A DNA stretch of 64,000 nt from Phaeosaccion multiseriatum (Eukaryota > Ochrophyta, other classes), in NCBI GenBank assembly GCA_965112735.1, contig OZ218951.1, positions 5,704,001-5,768,000 on the forward strand, in the 5' to 3' direction. Made by a program: the position numbers and the translations under genes. Shown piece by piece: positions 61,496 through 64,000 of this stretch. The notes beneath the pieces were generated by a model. The model was not told the origin of the DNA. It saw only the letters and a list, made by a program, of their open reading frames with translations, and searched no databases. How positions within the stretch are numbered: the first letter of the stretch is position 1; each line of letters begins with the position of its first letter.

Positions 61496-62103
61496 GTGTG
61501 CGTGCGTGCTTGTGCGGCGGAAGCGAGAGGGACAAGCGACAGATGTCCCCCCTCATGGTGACCCCCTTCAAGTCCTGTCTAACCCCTCTCCCTCCCTCCT
61601 CCATCCGCTGCCATCCTCCCCTTGCAGCGTGCTCTTGCTGCACGCTGTACCTGGCCTCTTTCTTCGACCGCAACATCGACCTGTCCGCCTGCGAGGAAGC
61701 GGGGAGCACGTTCAATGACTTGGTGCCGTCCGCAGCTCCCACCATGACGCCTCCCGTCAGCTTCCCCGATCCAGTCATGACCGGCGCACCCACCACCGAC
61801 GCGCCCGTCGCTGTGGACCCGAGAGATGGGCTCACAGACTTCGAGACGGCCGCTCCCACGGAATCGACTGAGACGACTGCGGACAGCTCCGAGGAGGAAG
61901 AGGAGGAGGAAGAGGAAGAGGAGGAGGAGGAGGAGGAGGAGGAGGAGGAGGAGGAGGGAGGGGGAGATAGGGAGGGAGACGGGGATGAAGAGGACACCAC
62001 TCCGCAGAGCGGGGCAGCGAGAGGAGGGGGGGGGGTGGCGCTGGCAATGATGGCCGCGGTGCTCGGTGCCGCTGCGCTGAGTGCGGGGCCCCGTGTGGTG
62101 TGA
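59498..62103 (+). CDS. Secreted fasciclin (FAS1) protein with Cys module and acidic, GPI-like tail
   Basis: Six exons: 59498-59716, 60048-60097, 60289-60487, 60677-60956, 61220-61435, 61628-62103; 479 aa, phases consistent. A signal peptide (VQILALLGGLFALATG) leads into one FAS1 domain: LLDAAIEVGL, LTVFAPTDDAFA, ILTYHVALGSL and INAVDIQACNGIIHVLGGVL, all in family order. After a Thr-rich linker comes a Cys-rich region (DFGLPEDAP, then LGLEF...CP, GGCGATGRAQCRQC, CSCCTLYLASFF). A repeat-encoded Glu run and a C-terminal hydrophobic segment (VALAMMAAVLGAAAL) suggest a GPI anchor. FAS1 proteins mediate adhesion at the cell surface or wall. Exon 5, which carries most of the Cys module, is a symmetric 1-1 exon. 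Confidence 0.88.
61436..61508. repeat. (TG)n microsatellite in FAS1 gene intron 5
   Basis: TG repeat starting at the GTACGTGTG donor. The acceptor side has CCATCCGCTGCCATCC, a variant of the dispersed intron motif. Confidence 0.93.
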
Positions 62104-62527
62104 GGGAAGGGACGGATGGATGGACGGACGGACGGTTGTCGTTGCCGCAGTGCTGCTCAGACGAGAGCGCCGCAACTCATTTTTGGTTTTCGTTTCAGTG
62201 CCTTGGTACAGTTACCAGCAGTTTTGGCTCATTTTCACTTGATACAATATTATGTACATGATGTGGTGTGTTACAAGTCTCCCTTTTTCCCAGTTAATGG
62301 AGAAAAGAGAGGAAAAGTTTCCCGGGGGGAGGGCATCTTTTTTTTGAGCCACGGAGAGCAGAAGAGACGATTTTGGAGACCGCTGAAGCCGTAGAGCAAG
62401 AGGGAAGAAGACTGCCGGTCGCGCTCGCTTAGCAGCGGTAGTCAGGAGGAGCGGCAGCGAAAGCCTTGGCTTGCTTCGAGTCCCGACCGCGAAGCAACTA
62501 AACCAAACTGCCTCTTCCTATATAGCA
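62104..62527. promoter_or_regulatory. Intergenic between FAS1 gene and cysteine-rich gene
   Basis: 424 bp: 3' flank of the FAS1 gene and 5' flank of the next. TATATAG lies a few bases before the ATG at 62528, too close to be a normal TATA box for that start. Confidence 0.35.
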
Positions 62528-64000
62528 ATGAGCTCATTGCTGAAGGTTGCGCTGCTCCTCGCCGCGGTGGGAGGCGCGCGTGTCGCTGGCAGTACACCTC
62601 CGGCCTCGAACGACACCAGCCCCGCCAATGAATGCTTGGATTTGCAACTCCCTTGGGGTGAGTGCGATGGGAGAGGCGCTTATGTCCGCTCCTCCTTCCC
62701 CTCGCCCGCCCCCCCCGCTCGTCTGCCGCATCGACGCATCAACGCATCAACGAACGACTGATTTTACACTCTAACTTACATGTCTAACATCCTAACACGA
62801 CAGCCGACTACCAACACGGGATGCTCCTGACGCGGGACGAGAACTGCCCCTCCAAGACGGACGACCCCGAGACCCGCGCCGAGAAGCTTTCTAATGCGTC
62901 CAATGACGTTACGTGGTGCAATGTGCAGGGCCACGAGCTTTGTCGCTACTGCCTCTACGACCCGAACCTCTTCGATGCGGCCTTTCCCAACGCCACTCGA
63001 ATCGGGGACAGCCCTCCCGACCTGCCTTCGCTTCTCAACTCGACGGAGGAGATCGAAGAGCCCGGGAGCCCGACCGCTGTCAATGCGACTGAGCCAATCG
63101 TCACGCCCCGGGCCTGCACCTGTGCTGAGGCGCGAGCGGCGTACGTAGAGATGGAAGGCTGCCGTCCCTTGTCCGAGGAAGGCAGGCCCGAGCCGGAGTT
63201 CACAGGAGAAGGTGCGTATTTGGTTGCCCTCGTTTGCTGCCATTCCTCACCCCGCCGTCACCCTCGCCCTCGCCGCCTCCGCCTCGAGTCCATTTGAGTA
63301 TTTAAACGATTCCCTCCACTCACTCGACCATCCTCCCCCACTCCTCCCGCAGACTTTGGTCTTGCTGCGGACGCGCCTTTCCAGTGCATGCTTCCTAGCG
63401 TGGATGTGCCCCCCTGGAACGAGACGGACTATATCACCGTCCTCCCCAACGTGTACATCGACGACCCGTTGCCCATCGTTCGGTGCGTGGAGCTCATGGA
63501 CGTCGGACCCATGGCGATCGGCCTCGGTGAGTGGAGTGGAATGGGCGCGTGGCTGGCTGGGCGGGGGCTCTTCCTTCCCTCCCCTCCTCTCCCCCGGCCC
63601 GTCCCCACTGAACGCTCTCCGCCCTCCTTTGCTGCTTCCCCATTCCCTCGCTCTCGTTTAGTGACACCGCCTCTTGCCCTTGCCCCTTGTCCCCCCCCCC
63701 CCCCCCTCGTTCTTCCCCCCTTTGCCTCTGCAGGCATTGAGTTCGACCCTCGCTGCCCCACCGACCCCTCCACCGTGGCGGAGCTTCTCGGGGGCTGCGG
63801 CGCCACGTTCCGCCCCCTGTGCCGCGACTGCTTGCTCGACAGGGACCTCTATGTAGAGCATCTGGAGAGCGTCACTCCAGAGGGAGAGCTGTCACCTGTC
63901 AACGTGCCGGGGCTGCAGCGTGAGTGGCGGAGAGAGGGGAGGAGAGTGGCTTGTTGCTTAGCTATACCTACCTGCTTCGAGGAGCGAATACTGGTTTGCT
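62528..64000 (+). CDS. Secreted cysteine-rich protein, two or more copies of the Cys module (3' end outside window)
   Basis: Exons: 62528-62657, 62804-63211, 63353-63526, 63734-63919; every intron is phase 1, and a GTGAGT donor follows at 63920, so more exons lie beyond the window. A signal peptide (LLKVALLLAAVGGARVAG) is followed by acidic, Asn-glycosylation-rich sequence. First module: WCNVQGHELCRYCLYDPNLF, then CTCAEARAAYVEMEGC. Second module: DFGLAADAPFQCMLP, GLGIEFDPRCP, LGGCGATFRPLCRDCLLDRDLY. The second aligns closely with the Cys region of the FAS1 protein immediately upstream. No known domain recognised. Probably extracellular, perhaps wall-associated. Confidence 0.75.

Overview
The window is nuclear DNA from a GC-rich, intron-rich eukaryote, most likely a secondary-plastid alga of the stramenopile line (a Nannochloropsis-like eustigmatophyte is my best guess; that is inference). 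Reasons: canonical GT-AG introns in almost every gene; nuclear genes for Rae1, ATP12, RPB5 and calreticulin; a bacterial-type HU protein behind a signal-peptide/Phe leader typical of red-lineage complex plastids; and CxxxxC zinc-finger repeats of a type common in heterokonts. Nearly all introns are packed with microsatellites or minisatellites. I saw no CRISPR array, insertion sequence, rRNA or tRNA.

Layout. 1-4197: two near-identical secreted GDSL/SGNH hydrolase genes head to head in a large inverted duplication. 4673-5878: a zinc-finger/acidic protein. 6240-9616 (-): a ZnT-type cation diffusion facilitator with long His-rich loops. 10257-24814 (+): a 21-exon soluble-adenylyl-cyclase-like gene of about 2,544 aa with two DEP-like domains inside its NTPase. 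25908-26888 (-): ankyrin protein. 28095-31084 (-): Rae1/Gle2. 31430-33568 (+): ATP12. 34678-38009 (-): ferric reductase/NADPH oxidase. 38487-42587 (-): an Hsp70-like protein with only the ATPase domain. 42905-44347 (+): HU with a histone-H1-like leader. 44930-45781 (-): DUF1764 protein. 46029-48563 (+): calreticulin. 49507-50804 (-): RPB5. 51287-57735 (+): a PHD/IQ/PH multidomain protein. 59498-62103 (+): a fasciclin protein. 62528-end (+): a related cysteine-rich secreted protein, cut by the window edge.

Organisation. Genes mostly alternate strand, giving five compact divergent intergenic regions (about 250-640 bp) and five convergent ones. The divergent Hsp70-like/HU pair may share plastid targeting. 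Exon boundaries were placed by hand from GT-AG signals, protein continuity and reading phase. For most genes every phase closes, which supports the models but is not transcript proof.

The most interesting observations are: a cysteine module (C-[NG]-[AV]-x4-5-C-R-x-C core) shared by three otherwise unrelated secreted protein types and partly carried on symmetric phase-1 exons; the cyclase architecture; the ATPase-only Hsp70; the HU/H1-like chimera; and short dispersed motifs and repeats tied to splice sites.
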